Positions 36,332-47,879 of a stretch of DNA of 64,000 bases are shown piece by piece. Position 1 is the stretch's first letter. Every line of letters begins with the position of its first letter. Source of the stretch: Tyto alba (taxonomy: Eukaryota > Chordata > Aves > Strigiformes > Tytonidae); assembly GCF_018691265.1 (NCBI RefSeq), contig NW_024881282.1, positions 22,598,399-22,662,398 of the forward strand, given 5' to 3'. The notes beneath the pieces were generated by a model that saw nothing but the letters and a program-made list of their open reading frames with translations, had not been told where the DNA came from and made no database searches. Both the position numbers and the translations under genes were made by a program.

Positions 36332-36885
36332 CGCAAACTTAGTAACAGAAAATACCGGCTGGAAGGAAGCAGGAGCTGCTCGGGTTTGCTGTGGGTTAGG
36401 AGGATTTGCCTCCTCTCCTCGACGGGGAGAGCCCGGCAGCAGCAACCCCACGAGCATCCCTCTGGGACCGCCACAGACGCTCCCGCCCGGCGGGTCCAGG
36501 AGTGCCACGGGAGGAGGAAGAGGAGGAGGAGGAGGAAGGCCTGTCCCACCCTGGCCAGAGGATGTTCCCAGTCCCTCGGATGAAAGAGAGGGGAAGAGGG
36601 AGTAGTTTGCCACAGCTCTGTTGTTTTTTTTTTTTTTCCACCTTACATGAGACTTTTAATAAGAAGGTGGAGACTTGAGCTGAAAGTGTAATTTGCCTAT
36701 TGCTTTTCTTTCCTTTGGGGGGCATTAAGATGCGTGTGCAAACAGGGACATTTCTGGTCATTTTTTCCTGCAAGTTGCCTGAGAAATTTATCATTATATT
36801 CTTATTCATCAAAACGCAGTCAATGAGTGAGAACTTTACTAACGATTACATAAGCAAAATTCAAATAAAGCTGTTCTGCTTGAGA
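34941..36885 (+). other. PDX1: Probable PDX1 3' UTR
   Basis: The stretch from the stop codon to a candidate polyadenylation signal AATAAA at 36864-36869. The first part is CpG-rich with long poly-A runs (35539-35571 and 36300-36327); the last 300 bp is AT-balanced and conserved-looking. A 1.9 kb 3' UTR is in keeping with mammalian PDX1 but is not proven. Open frames of up to 372 codons here are GC-driven and antisense or shifted shadows. Confidence 0.45.
36864..36869 (+). terminator. Candidate PDX1 polyadenylation signal AATAAA
   Basis: First canonical AATAAA after the stop codon in a plausible 3' UTR context, followed by CTGTTCTGCTTGAG (T/G-containing downstream sequence). Use of this signal is inferred. 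Confidence 0.4.
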
Positions 36886-37391
36886 AGCAAAGCACCGTAT
36901 TAATTAAAGTAACATTTCTCAAACTTTGGTGTGTCATAAAGACATTTTTAAACCCCAGTACTTCTCATCACTATTTATTAGCATCAACCCGTCACTGGTC
37001 ACACGCAATGGAGCAATTTCCACACACCTTTTCCAATGTCTGGCACTGAAATTGCAATTCAGAAGCCACTATAAAAATAGATCTAGATGCAGAAAGGATG
37101 TCTATCACATAAATACCACGATTTTCTGCTAAGATCCATACAGCGCATCGCCCTGGGTAAACAGCATGCACGGTGGCTGAAATTTTGCCTGTCCTTTCTC
37201 TAGTATAACACATTCAGTTTCGATTTTCTCTGTGCACCGCTGTAAAAACGGAGAGGTTGTAGAACTGATATTAATTGTTTGACCGTGGCACCAAAGTATT
37301 TTTATGAGTGGAAGTAGAATCAGACCCGCATGGTTTAGTTTTAATGAATAGTCTTTTTCTTCAAATAATTGACATAGTTTACGGGTTTAGC

Positions 37392-37395
<4 letters not shown>

Positions 37396-37447
<52 letters not shown>
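37396..37447. repeat. (AT)n dinucleotide repeat
   Basis: About 26 uninterrupted TA/AT units, likely polymorphic in length and able to extrude a cruciform. Confidence 0.97.
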
Positions 37448-37449
<2 letters not shown>

Positions 37450-39034
37450 GTTTTCATCCCTTTTACAACTGTATCAATGGAAAAAATAGCTTTAACTGAA
37501 TAAAGACAGCTCTGGGATCTTGTAGAGGTAAAGGTTCACAGTAACCTTCACTTGGCAGAGCAACCAGCCTGGCACCATGCTGGTGAAAAGCAAGGCTGAC
37601 ATGGACAGTTATAACGCTGCTAGAGTTCTTGTGCCATGTCATCTCACCAAAAACAGTTGTCCAGACATGTAAGTTTTTCCTATGAGACATCCCCCATTAT
37701 GAAATAGTTCATCGTTTATATTATGAAATAGCTCACAATTTCTATTTAATCACCTTTAAACCTAGGATAGTTTTCCCACAAGACATTCTAAAAATCCTGA
37801 CTTTTAAAATTAGGCAAGAGATGAAAAGTGTGAGATGTCTTTTATTTCCTTCTTGGGCAATATTCAAGTCCTTTGGGCACGTATGGGAGAGGTATGTCCC
37901 AGGGAATCATATGTATTCAGTGTTAATTATTTTAAAGAAAAGCTGTGCAAGATTCAGAGCAATTTTCCCTCCTCGGGTGCACCTGGCACGGGCTTCGATA
38001 GCACCAGGACCTTTGGAGACATCAGTTCTACCTGTGGTTCCAGAGGAAGATGGTGCAGGCCTCGATGCAGCTTTGCACAGGCAACACCTTTATCGCTCCT
38101 GCTTTGCTCAAATACATCCCCCAACACCGCAGCGAAAGCTTTCTTCTCTGCTTCTGCGCTACCCAGATATTGACTGTTATTACACGAAGGACCCCCAAGG
38201 CAGGGAATATTTATTGCCCTCTTTTTTTCTCCAAGAGGGGTTGATTATCTAATGTGAACAGCACACAGCTAGGCAAACCCTGGCTGGGAGCTGGGGGCTG
38301 CTGTCCCACACAGGCCAGATCCTGCCACAAAATGGTTGTTGGTTTGCTGCTGCCTGAGAAGCTGCGTCCAGCAGCCCCCGTTGGGGCCAGGCCACCAGCA
38401 CGCTGTGGCTGAGGCTGGGGAAGGGAGACAGAAGCTCACACAGCCCCCCCCCCCCCATGCCAACCCTTGCTTTACCTCCCAAATACAGGACCACGTTCCA
38501 GGAGCCTGCAGTGATGGCCATATGAGAAGTAGGACTGGGAGACTGTGCTTGTCTCCTCCATGCCAAAGGCATACATTTGCCTGAAAATCCTTCCGTGTAT
38601 GAATAATTATGCCCATAAATCAATTCTGAAAGCAGTGATTTAACCTAAGGTGCGGAAACCTTTCCAGTCTGACAGTGAAACCTGCTACCTCCCACGCTGT
38701 GGTTGCTGCTGCTGCCATGACCACGGCTGAGGAGAGATGTTGCAGGCTGAGAGAAGAAATATTGCTCAGGAAGACTTCAGTGCTTTGAAGTGCAACCAGG
38801 GATGGGATGCCAGCCCTGCAACGACCACCAAAGCAGCGTCTGTCGGGCTGGGCAATGCACCTTGCAACCTAGCTGCCCCACGGGGCAGAGTTGTCTGGGA
38901 GCTAAGCAGTGTGTTTCAAGGCTTACTTTGGGAGTAGAAAGAAATGTTCTCAGGCTCCTTTCACACCTGGTGGCTTATAGGGTTCTTCTTATGAGAGGTT
39001 TTCACATAAGTGGAGGTAACTCATACGCACACAC
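37448..39034. other. Non-coding intergenic DNA, nothing recognised
   Basis: About 1.6 kb between the (AT)n repeat and the LTR with no supportable gene. It contains a short poly-C run near 38444-38456. Confidence 0.6.
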
Positions 39035-40039
39035 TGTCGTGGTTTGAGTCTGGTTGTCAGCCAAACACTACACAGCAACTCACTCCCCCTTCTCTTCTGG
39101 CAATAAGAAGGGACAAATGAGCCAGGTTTGGGATTTGAGAAAGGACTTGGAGGGGCAGATCACCCCTTATGGTCATGAGCAAAAGTCAGACTCGTTAGGG
39201 GAAGAAAAAAAAAAGAACATCCATTTATTACAGACACTAACAGCACTTAACAGAGTAGGACAGTGAGAACTATTGCCACATCTTGAGAACACCTTACCCC
39301 CACCCCTCCCTTCTTCCCGGGCTCAGTTCTGCTCCCGATATCTCTACCTCCTCCCCCAGTGGCGCAGGGGCAGGGAATGGGGGGTGAAGTCAGTGCTGCC
39401 ACTTCTGCCATGTTCAGTGGGGGAAGCTTCTGGAACTTCTTCCCCCTGCTCCATCGTGGTCCCCCTCTCACAGGAGACAGTCCTCCACAAACTTTCTCTG
39501 ACATGAGTCCCTCCCACGGCTGCAGGATTTCCTTACACTGCTCCGGTGTGGGACTCCCCCGCATGCTGCAATCCTCCCAGTGCTGAATTACAGCAGCTGG
39601 GCTACCTTTTCCCACAAGACCCCAACCGTCTTCGGGCATAGCACCTTGATCAATCGGGTGGAAGCCACAGGCCATAAATCAGTGTCTGCTCCACCATAGA
39701 TCTCCATGGGTGTCAGGGGGGGCCGCCCTGCCGTCTCACCACAGGATACAGGGGGGTGTCTGCTCCGGCACACCTCCCCCCTCCTTTCTTCCTCCGTTCC
39801 TCCACTGACCTTGGTGTTCACGCAGCTGCAGCAACTCCTCCTCACAAGTCCGACTGCCCGTCACCACGTCCCTTCTTAAATACGTTATCGCAGAGGCGCA
39901 GCTGATGGGCTCAGTTTTGGTGCAGAGGTGGAGCTGACTTGGAGGTGGGGGAGCTTCGAGAAGCTTCTCACAGGGGGTCACCTCTATATCCCCCTCCCCT
40001 GTTACCAAAAAACCCCAACACTCACTCAAACCCAGGACA
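39035..40039 (-). mobile_element. Avian ERVL-type solo LTR
   Basis: About 1 kb bounded by TGTCGTGGTTTGAGT and, on the other side, the complement of TGTCCTGGGTTTGAGT, giving TG...CA ends with extended terminal similarity. In the minus orientation it has the layout of common avian endogenous-retrovirus LTRs: a GAAGCTCCCCCACCTCC region, a TATTTAAG TATA-like box (plus-strand 39875-39882), CACCAAGGTCAGTG, repeated TGGAGCAG modules, GGGAGGAGGTAGAGA, GCCCGGGAAGAAGGG, then an AATAAA (plus-strand 39224-39229). Flanks CACAC and CACAA are a possible 5-bp target duplication with one change. No internal viral genes remain, so it is a recombinational remnant. ERVL assignment is from recall of the family pattern. 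Confidence 0.8.
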
Positions 40040-43000
40040 CACAAGCACACACAAGGTTTCCAATAAGCTGTGACTTAGAAAGGTAATTCCCTCCCTGCTT
40101 TTTTCTACCCTGGATGGAGATAAGAATGACCAGATCTTCGAGGATATTTTTATAGCAGTCATGTATGTGTCTGGTTTAGCATCAAGGGAAGACAATGAAA
40201 TGTGGAAACACGGCAGTGCCCATGTTAGTAGTGAACACTACCTACTTTCATTTATCCACTAATTTTCTTCATTTATCATTTATCCTCATTGCTCCTGTCC
40301 CACTGGCTTCCAACATCCTTTACAGTATCTTTCCGTGCACCTTGCTGGCACCGATGTGCCCCCGCAGCCCTTTCACTGTGAGCACAAAGAATGGCAGAGC
40401 AAAGGGGAAAGTGCATGGAGGCAAGGCTTCTTCTTGTCTCTGCCTTTCTCCACCTCCTCTCCTCCCACCACTTGCTGTCCTGGTATACAACTCCTCTGTT
40501 CCCCAGTGCTTCTGGGATCGCAACATATGCAGGGACAAATAAAACACAGAGGGAATGAGCTGAGTCCCTCTCTCTCCCCAGCGTGCCTCGGTGATGAGTC
40601 AGGCCTGGCCAGGCTCGTTCAAGGAGAAGGAAACGCAAACATGTGGCTCCTCTACTATTAGGCCTCATGCACTTGATGCCTCATATCAGGGCTCGTTCCA
40701 GGAACCATTTTCTTCCAGCAGCAGCACCACTGAAAGGAAGAGAGGCTGCATTTGTGCTGCCTCTGACTGAGGAACCTTTAGGAGGGGCCCCAGGTTCACA
40801 GGAGCCCTGATGCCTGGCTCCATCCACCACGATCCATTGGGCACAAGAGGCAGGAGCCTTGCCAACCAGGCATGCTCCTCATGGATGACCCAAGAATACA
40901 CTGGGGAGGAAGAAACTTGACAGATGAGGGTGAGCTGGACCAACAGGCCAAGAGTAGAAGCACCTCAAGCAGGTGTGGAGCATCCCACTTTGAAAACATT
41001 GGCAAAGAGGGGGTTGCTGGGCTTTGTTTCATGGCAGAGCTGGTCTGGGTACAATGGTCGGTCTTCCCTGCCCCTTGACCCAGACCCAGGGGGAAAAAAC
41101 ATCTGCTCAAAGAAGCCTTGGCACAGTGTGCTGAAGATTTAAGAGTAACACACATTTAGTAGGCATGGAAAGCAGATGGTGTGAAGGTTTCCATCTCTAC
41201 TTAGAGGGCTAGACTTGATAGTGGATAGTGGAAAAGAGTTGTCTTCATGCACAACTGGTAGCATGCTGGTATTTTGTTTGAGCAGAGGCAGTGCGTGCTA
41301 TTATATATTTAAGTATGCCTGTGTTGGACATTCCCTGCTGACCTCAAAGCACTGAGCAGAGTCAGGCAGGGTTTAGTGACTTCAATGGCCCAAGAAGGAA
41401 CCAGAACCAGGAAAGGGAACTCCTTTTGGAGAGAACGGAGGGCACCCGCAGCCCGTGCTGGGAGACCAAGCTGTCTCAAGACCAAGGTGAAGGTAGGGGA
41501 GGGATACCAGGTCCTGGGCAGTGCAGAGACCTGTGTTTGAACACCGCTTCCCTGGGCCCAAACCCTTCTCCAGAGAAAAGCAAACAGTTACCTTCTGGGA
41601 GCCTTAGCTGGGTGCGGCATCGTAGGGCTCCAGAGTCATATTTCGAACGCAACCCCTCCTGGAGAGGAGGCTGTACCTCTCTGTAGCAAGCAGTAGCAAA
41701 GCAGCCCCCTTGCATCCTGGCTTTTAGTTACACTTCAGCACAACTGCTCAGCTCCCTCCAATTGAAAATACACGTGTCTCACTCCCCGCCAAGTTCCCAG
41801 CAGTGAGAGCTGATCCGTCATCTGCTATGCCCTCTCTCCTTTTCCACTGCTAACCCCTTGTTGGTGAGTCAGTATTTGGCTAAGGGTGAGACTGTGTGAG
41901 GTGACATTGCTCAAGATAAGCTGGCAGACCAGCAAATCCTGCTTTTTTTTCAGTCCACTCTGTAAGCTGAGTCTTTATCCCAAGAATTAAAATGGCCAAA
42001 AAGGGGGGACGAGGGGAAACCCTCTCTACTTTGAATGCATCAAATCCTTTATCCTGGAATGAATGTGGTAAAGCTAGCTGTTAAAGTCACAGCTGGTTCT
42101 TGAAGTTGTGATTGGAAACGTGCTCACAGCTTCACCCTCTGCTGCCACATCGTTGATGGTTTGGGTATGTTCACCCCACAGACCTCAGTGAGACAGTTTC
42201 ACTTCAAATAGAAAGAGGTACATCTGATGGCAGGTGTGCAAGACAGCATTTTGAGCTGTGCATGAGGTTGGGTGGAGGTAAAGACAGAGAAAAGGACCAT
42301 AATACATAGAGCCACATGACCCTTAATGGGCGTGAAGGGGATTCCTTCAGAATACCCCTGAAGGAGCAAAAAGAGAATTGAAACTGGAACCACTGAGGTT
42401 CCCACTGCATATCCACTGCATAAAGCAGGATCACTCCAGACTTGTTGCTCTGTCCTCTTCACTAAGGCCTGAAAAGCTGAAGATTTCCCAGTTGCATTCT
42501 GTTCTGGTGGATCATTATTCCTACCATGAGTGTATTTTCCTAACATCCAACCGGTCTTACCTGTTGCAGTTACAGCCCTTGGTTTCTTGTCCTGTGAGCA
42601 AGGAGAAGACAGTATATTTCCCTTCTCTTTAAAACAGCCTCCCAAGAAGCCAAAGGACAAGATTTTGAGAAAAAAAAAAATTTTCTAAGTACCTTCTGGC
42701 TCATGAGAGACTTATTAGAGACATGGGTAAAAGCTGTTTCCCCAGAACTCAAAAAGCAGAAGCCAGAGAGGCTGGGCTGACGAGGCAAGCAGAGGAACTC
42801 CAAGCAGTGATGGAAGGCAACACCATCAACGAGTGGATGGGCAGAGGGATGAGCTGGCACTGAAAACAGGAGGGGTCAGAGGAGAGGCAAGTGGAGGCTG
42901 AAGCAGTTTGGTTTGTTATGGGGAGAAGCCAGAGGAAGGCATAAATGGAGAAGTGTGAAGAAAAAGGTAACTGATGTAGTGCCAAGACCTCAACAGCTAC

Positions 43001-45055
43001 AGGATTATGACACCAATGAGCTCATTAGCTGGGAATGCTATTCTGCTTCTAGGGAATAAGCCATGAGACAGAAAACAGGTGATTTGTGTGTTTTACATAG
43101 CTGTTAGTGGCAGCTTGCACCTTTCCTTAGGGGGAAGTCTAATTCGCCCTTGTGATGTGATAGAGTTTGCTCACCCATCTCTACATTCCTCCTGGTCCAT
43201 ACGCTAAGGGAAAGTGTTGGGATGCCAGCAGAGATTTTCGTTTCTTGCAATTTGTCTTCACTAGTGGTTATTGACTGTTAGATGTGGTGTTTGTTCCAAG
43301 TGTCCTTGGTCATTACAGATCAGGTACACACAGTCCAGCTCGCCTAGGGCTCTAAATAAAGCTATTTTGGGCAAAACATCTCAAAGAGCTGCCTTACAGT
43401 TCCTGGGAAAAATCATCCCAATTGCTTTAGATGCAGGCACTGGAAATTGTCAGGAAAATTGCAGAGATGTGTGAGATAAAAGTCCATTTGGGGTAGCAGA
43501 TTTATGTCCTGCTCCAGCAAAGGCCCCTTTGCTCCTGTGCCTGTTTTTATCCCATCCTCTCAGCTTAGCCCTGAGAAGTGAGGTAAGCCACACACCAGCG
43601 TTGCTCATGGAAGATCTGAAAAATCTTGCCCTCCCAACGGAGTCCTGGCAATTAGATGACAGAGGGCTGAGAGCAGCAATAGCTTGCTGGAAAATCTTAG
43701 TGTCCGTGGTTTTTCTCCAGATGTGGTCACTAGATACATCAGGGCTTCATTCTTCACTGGTTGTAAACCTGCAAACCCTGGGGAGAGGAGGGAGAGGGAG
43801 GCTCAGGAGAGGGAGAGCTTTTACAGGTTAAGGTCAGGACCAAGGAAGAGGCAAGCTGGCACCTGCAGACTATGCCAGCGTCGAGTTGGGGAATTCAGAC
43901 TGAGGGAGATGTGGTGTTTCTTCTGCACGCATGTGCAATGCCAGCCTGGCTCTGTGCCTGGTTCTGAAGCCTGGAGTGGGAGATAGAAGAGGATGCAGCA
44001 GGAGCTAAAACCCAGCCAGGGAGAGAGCAACTGGAGAGACAGGACTTCTCTCCATGGCACAGAGAAGGAGCTGGGGCTGGGAGCCAGAAAAATGACAGTG
44101 AGGAAGAGAAGAGGCACAGTTTGCTTTCAAATCCCCTCTCTCCTTCAGGGCTACGCTGGGACAGAAAGCAAGGATGCAGATGGAGTACCTGTCAGGCAAG
44201 GGCAGAGCTGGGGAGCACCAGTGGATGGGAAGGAGCCAGAAAGCCATCACATCCCAGTCTGAGGGTGCAGTGGCATGTCACGTTAATCCAAAGTGCTACT
44301 GCTCCCTCTCTGCTGTTTCTGGAACAAACACGAAGCAGCTGAACGAGACAGCTGAGCTCACCGATCCAACACCACACTTATCGTCCTGCAAAAACTGCTG
44401 ACTTTTGGCTTAAAAACAACTCACCCCGCACTTGTATCTGCATTTGTATCTGCACTGGGAGCTCCTGCAGGATCTGGGGGCCAGGGAGAGGCAGGCAGGG
44501 AGGCAGAAGGAGCGTGACCCATGGGACTGTGGATGAAGCACGGCTGCTGGAAGAGCGGGGAGAGGGAGTAAAACCTGTGAGAGGTGATTTTATCTGACAG
44601 CTTGAGAAGTGCTTGGAGGGCACTCCTGTTTCTCTAACCCCTTCTAACTCCTCTGCTAGATGTTAGTCATGCTTCTGGCCCAGGTAGATTTCTGCTTGGG
44701 GAGGAACCCGTAAGAGAGAATGAGAGATGGGTGAAAGCCACAGGTACCTTCAAAGCTCCTTGTGGAAAGGGAGACCAAGGAAAGGGGACACTCCCTGTGC
44801 AGCCTCGAGTTTCATCCACTGCTACAGCCTCTGCATGGGGATCCTGAGGGAGGAAAAATTTGCAACTGCAGCACTCAAGAGTGGGTCTCAAGGCCATGTG
44901 TTTGAGAATAAACTGAAGGCTGCTCAGACAAGGTTGGTCCTTGCAAGTCCTGCTTTCCAAGCATTTGTGTATATAACCATGATGTTGTACTTCTGAAATT
45001 TCTGTTTATATTCAGCTTTAGAAAGAACCATAGGGCTTATCCTGTTTTGCTGTGG
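40040..45055. other. Non-coding intergenic DNA, nothing recognised
   Basis: About 5 kb with no supportable gene. A purine-rich GGGAGA tract lies near 43780-43820 and an A run near 42669-42680. Short overlapping open frames have no domains. Confidence 0.6.

Positions 45056-45090
<35 letters not shown>
45056..45090 (+). repeat. Poly-A run of about 35 bases
   Basis: A single uninterrupted A homopolymer. No retroposed gene body or target duplication was recognised to its left, so a processed-pseudogene origin is not supported. Confidence 0.9.
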
Positions 45091-45095
<5 letters not shown>

Positions 45096-46299
45096 TTTCT
45101 CCGATGAGCTTATATCTAAATTTGGCCATAAGAGCAGACTGAGAAAAAATACAGTAAGTTTTAGAAACAAGGACATGGCTGCAAAGAAGAGAGAGCTGTC
45201 CTGTGCCCATTGTGGGGGAGCAGCAATGACAAGAAGAAATGTGGATGAAGCAGATGCTTTGGGACCCTTCCTTACAGCGAGAAAAGTGAGAAACAGTGAG
45301 AAGAGCGAGAAGAAATTGCCTGGAGAGGCAGGCAGAGTCTCCCCACTAGTCAGCTTGAGAAGCAGGTTAGGCACAGCCCCATCAGCAATCCCATGACTAC
45401 AGTCAGTGTAACCAAGGAAAAGGCGGCTGGATGAACTGAGCCCTTGAAAATGCTCCAGCTTTATTTTTGAGGAGTCCCCTTGCCACCACCCTCACCTCTG
45501 CCGCACCAGTACTGTCCTGTTTGAAACTGGGTTAATACATTCATTTACTTTGGGAATGTACCAGTTCGATGCTCTCCTCATCAGCAGCCTCCTGCCTCGT
45601 CCTGCTGAAGACCTTCCTTGCCTTGCTTAAGTTTCTTTTGGAGGCCCAACACATTCTTGGTTGTTGGCCACCTTTATTTCCCTGCTGACACTCCAAGAGA
45701 TACCCCCCCTTTGCTAGCAAACTCCTCATCTTCTGTCATCTCTTAGACAGACCCTGCCACATACCAGTATGTTTTCTGAAGCCATCATTTCCCCGGTGTA
45801 GAGAGGCATCCTGAACAAACTGGGACTAAGGAAAATTTGATGAAAGAGAGCCTTCAGGCAGGCAGAGACCGTTCCAAGTGAGGGCATGGAAGAGGCATAA
45901 AGCCAAGAGCCAGCAAAGGAGATCTAGGCCATGGTCCAAAGATAACTGCAGCCAACAGAACTGATCTGAACGGGCTTTGGACCAGACTGCTGGAGAGCAG
46001 CTGTGAAGGAGGATTACCGGGGGTGTCGTGTGTGTGGAGCTCTGAGGATGGAAAAGCGAGGAGGAGGAGGAGGAATTTGTTCAGCCATTCAAGCGTGGTT
46101 TGTGTAGGACTGATAATGACTTTCTTTAGTGCCACCAGGGCTCTCCAGATGGTGCCACAGCCATTTGCAGGTTCCACTCTATGGGGTTGTGTTCTACATG
46201 ACAGCAACGGCTGATGTCTTGTATTGCAGCAGCAACAAGCGTTTGAAAAAAAAAAAAAAAAAGGGGGGAAAAAAAACCCACAAAAACTGCAGAGAGAGG
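45091..46299. other. Non-coding intergenic DNA, nothing recognised
   Basis: About 1.2 kb of mixed composition leading into a CpG island; a poly-A/poly-G stretch lies at about 46246-46276. No supportable gene. Confidence 0.55.
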
Positions 46300-46660
46300 A
46301 AGACGAGGGGAATTGCGCTCGGTGCTGCTGCGCTGCCCGGTGGGCAACGGGTACTGAGCGGTTTCCAAACCCCTCGTGTTGATCCCAGGCGGCGCCGGGC
46401 GGAATCCCCGTACGGCGGGCACGGCGGGCTGCGCTCCCGGCCCGGGGGGGGGGGGGGGGGGGGGGGGCAGAGGGGCAGCGCCGCGGGGCCGGGCCCGCTC
46501 CGGCAGCGCCGGACCCTCCGCCGCCGCCCCGCCCCCACGCCCCCGGCCCCGCCGCCGCCACGCTGCCCCCTGCCGCCGCGCCGCGACAGCGCCGGGGGTC
46601 CCGGCAGGGGCGGGGCCGCGCGGCCCCGCGGGGAGCGAGCGGCGCCCGACCGCCTCGTCT
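46300..46660. promoter_or_regulatory. Isolated CpG island between PDX1 and CDX2
   Basis: About 360 bp of extremely GC- and CpG-rich DNA (words GCGCCGGGCGG, CGCCGCCGCC, GCGACAGCGCCGGGGG), interrupted by a run of about 26 G near 46442-46467. It is isolated within 20 kb of ordinary intergenic DNA, which suggests an unannotated promoter, either strand, or a distal regulatory island. CTGCCCCCTGCCGCC (about 46563-46577) weakly resembles a CTCF site. No protein-coding exon is supported. Confidence 0.5.
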
Positions 46661-47879
46661 GTCTTCTTCTTTCTTTTTTCTCTTCTTCCTTTTTCCTTTC
46701 TCTTTTCTCTCTTTTTCTCTCTTTCCCTCTCTCTCTCTTTTCTCCTCTTTTCTCTCTTTTTCTCTCTTTTCTCTCTTTCTTTTCTCTCTTTTCTCTCTTT
46801 TTCTTCTTTTTCTCTCTTTTCTCTCTTTTCTCTCTCTTTTCTCTCTTTTTCTCTCTCTTTTCTCTCTTTTCTCTCTTTTCTTCTCTTTCTCTCTTTTCTC
46901 TCTTTTCTCTCTTTTTTTTTCTCTCTTTTCTCTCTCTTTTCTTCTCTCTTTTCTCTCTTTTCTCTCTTTTTCTCTCTTTTCTTTTCTTTTCTCATCTTTT
47001 CTCTTCTTTTCTCTCTTTTCTCCTCGTCTTTTCTCTCTTTTCTCTCTTCTTTTCTCTCTTTTCTCTCTTCTTTTCTCTCTTTTTTCATCTCTTTCTTCTT
47101 TTCTCTACTTTTCTCAGATCTTTTCTCTCTTATTCTTTTCCTCTTTTCTTCTCTTTTCTCTCTTCTTTTCCTCTTCTTTTCCTCTCTCTTCTTTTCTCTC
47201 TTTTTCTCTCTTTCCTTCTTGATATCTTTTCTCTCTTTCTTTTCTTTTCTCTCTTTTCTCTCTTTCTCTCTTTTCTCTTTTCTCTTTCTTTTCTCATCTT
47301 TTTCTCTCTTTTCTCTCTCTCTTCCTCTCCATCCTCTCTCTCCTCCTCTCCTCTCCCCTCCTCTCCCCTCCTCTCCCTCCCCTCCTCTCCCCTTCCTCTC
47401 CCCTCCCCTCCTCTCCCCCTCCTCTCCTCTCCCCTCCTCTCCCTCTTCCTCTCCTCTCCCTCTCCTCTCCTCTCCTCTCCTCTCCTCTCCTCTCCTCTCC
47501 TCTCTCTCCTCTCCTCTCCTCTCCTCTCCTCTCCTCTCCTCTCCTCTCCTCTCCTCTCCTCTCCTCTCATCTCCTCTCCTCTCCTCTCCTCCCTCTCCTC
47601 TCCTCTCCTCTCCTCTCCTCTCCTATCCTCTCCTCTCCCTCTCCTCTCCTCTCCTCTCCTCTCCTCTCTCCTCGCCTCTCCTCTCCTCTCCTCTCCTCTC
47701 CTCTCCTCCTCCTCTCCTCTCCTCTCCTCTCTCTCCTCTCCCCCCCCTTCTCTTGTTATCTCTCCCTTTCTCTCTTTCTCCCCCTTTTCTCCTCTTTCTT
47801 TTATCTGTCTCTTTTTCCTTCTTTCATTCTTTCTTTCTTCCCCCCCCCCCTCTCTCTCTCGCCCTCTCTCTTTCTTTCA
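46661..47879 (+). repeat. 1.2 kb polypyrimidine repeat (TTTTCTCTC)n then (CTCCT)n
   Basis: Nearly pure C/T on the + strand. The first 680 bp is TTTTCTCTC/TTTTC-type units, 47340-47745 is almost perfect CCTCT/CTCCT repeat, and the end reverts to CTTTC/TCTCTC. Only a few purines interrupt it. Pure purine-pyrimidine mirror tracts of this length can form triplex (H-DNA). The long Ser/Leu/Phe and Lys/Arg/Glu open frames across it (up to about 600 codons) are artefacts of the repeat. Confidence 0.97.

Noticed and set aside
45056..45090. Poly-A run as the tail of a processed pseudogene
   Set aside because: The sequence to its left shows no recognisable reverse-transcribed gene and no target duplication.
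45854..46561. 235-codon minus-strand frame beginning Ala/Gly-rich at the orphan CpG island
   Set aside because: The apparent start is GTG rather than ATG, and the frame runs through a G homopolymer and an A run.
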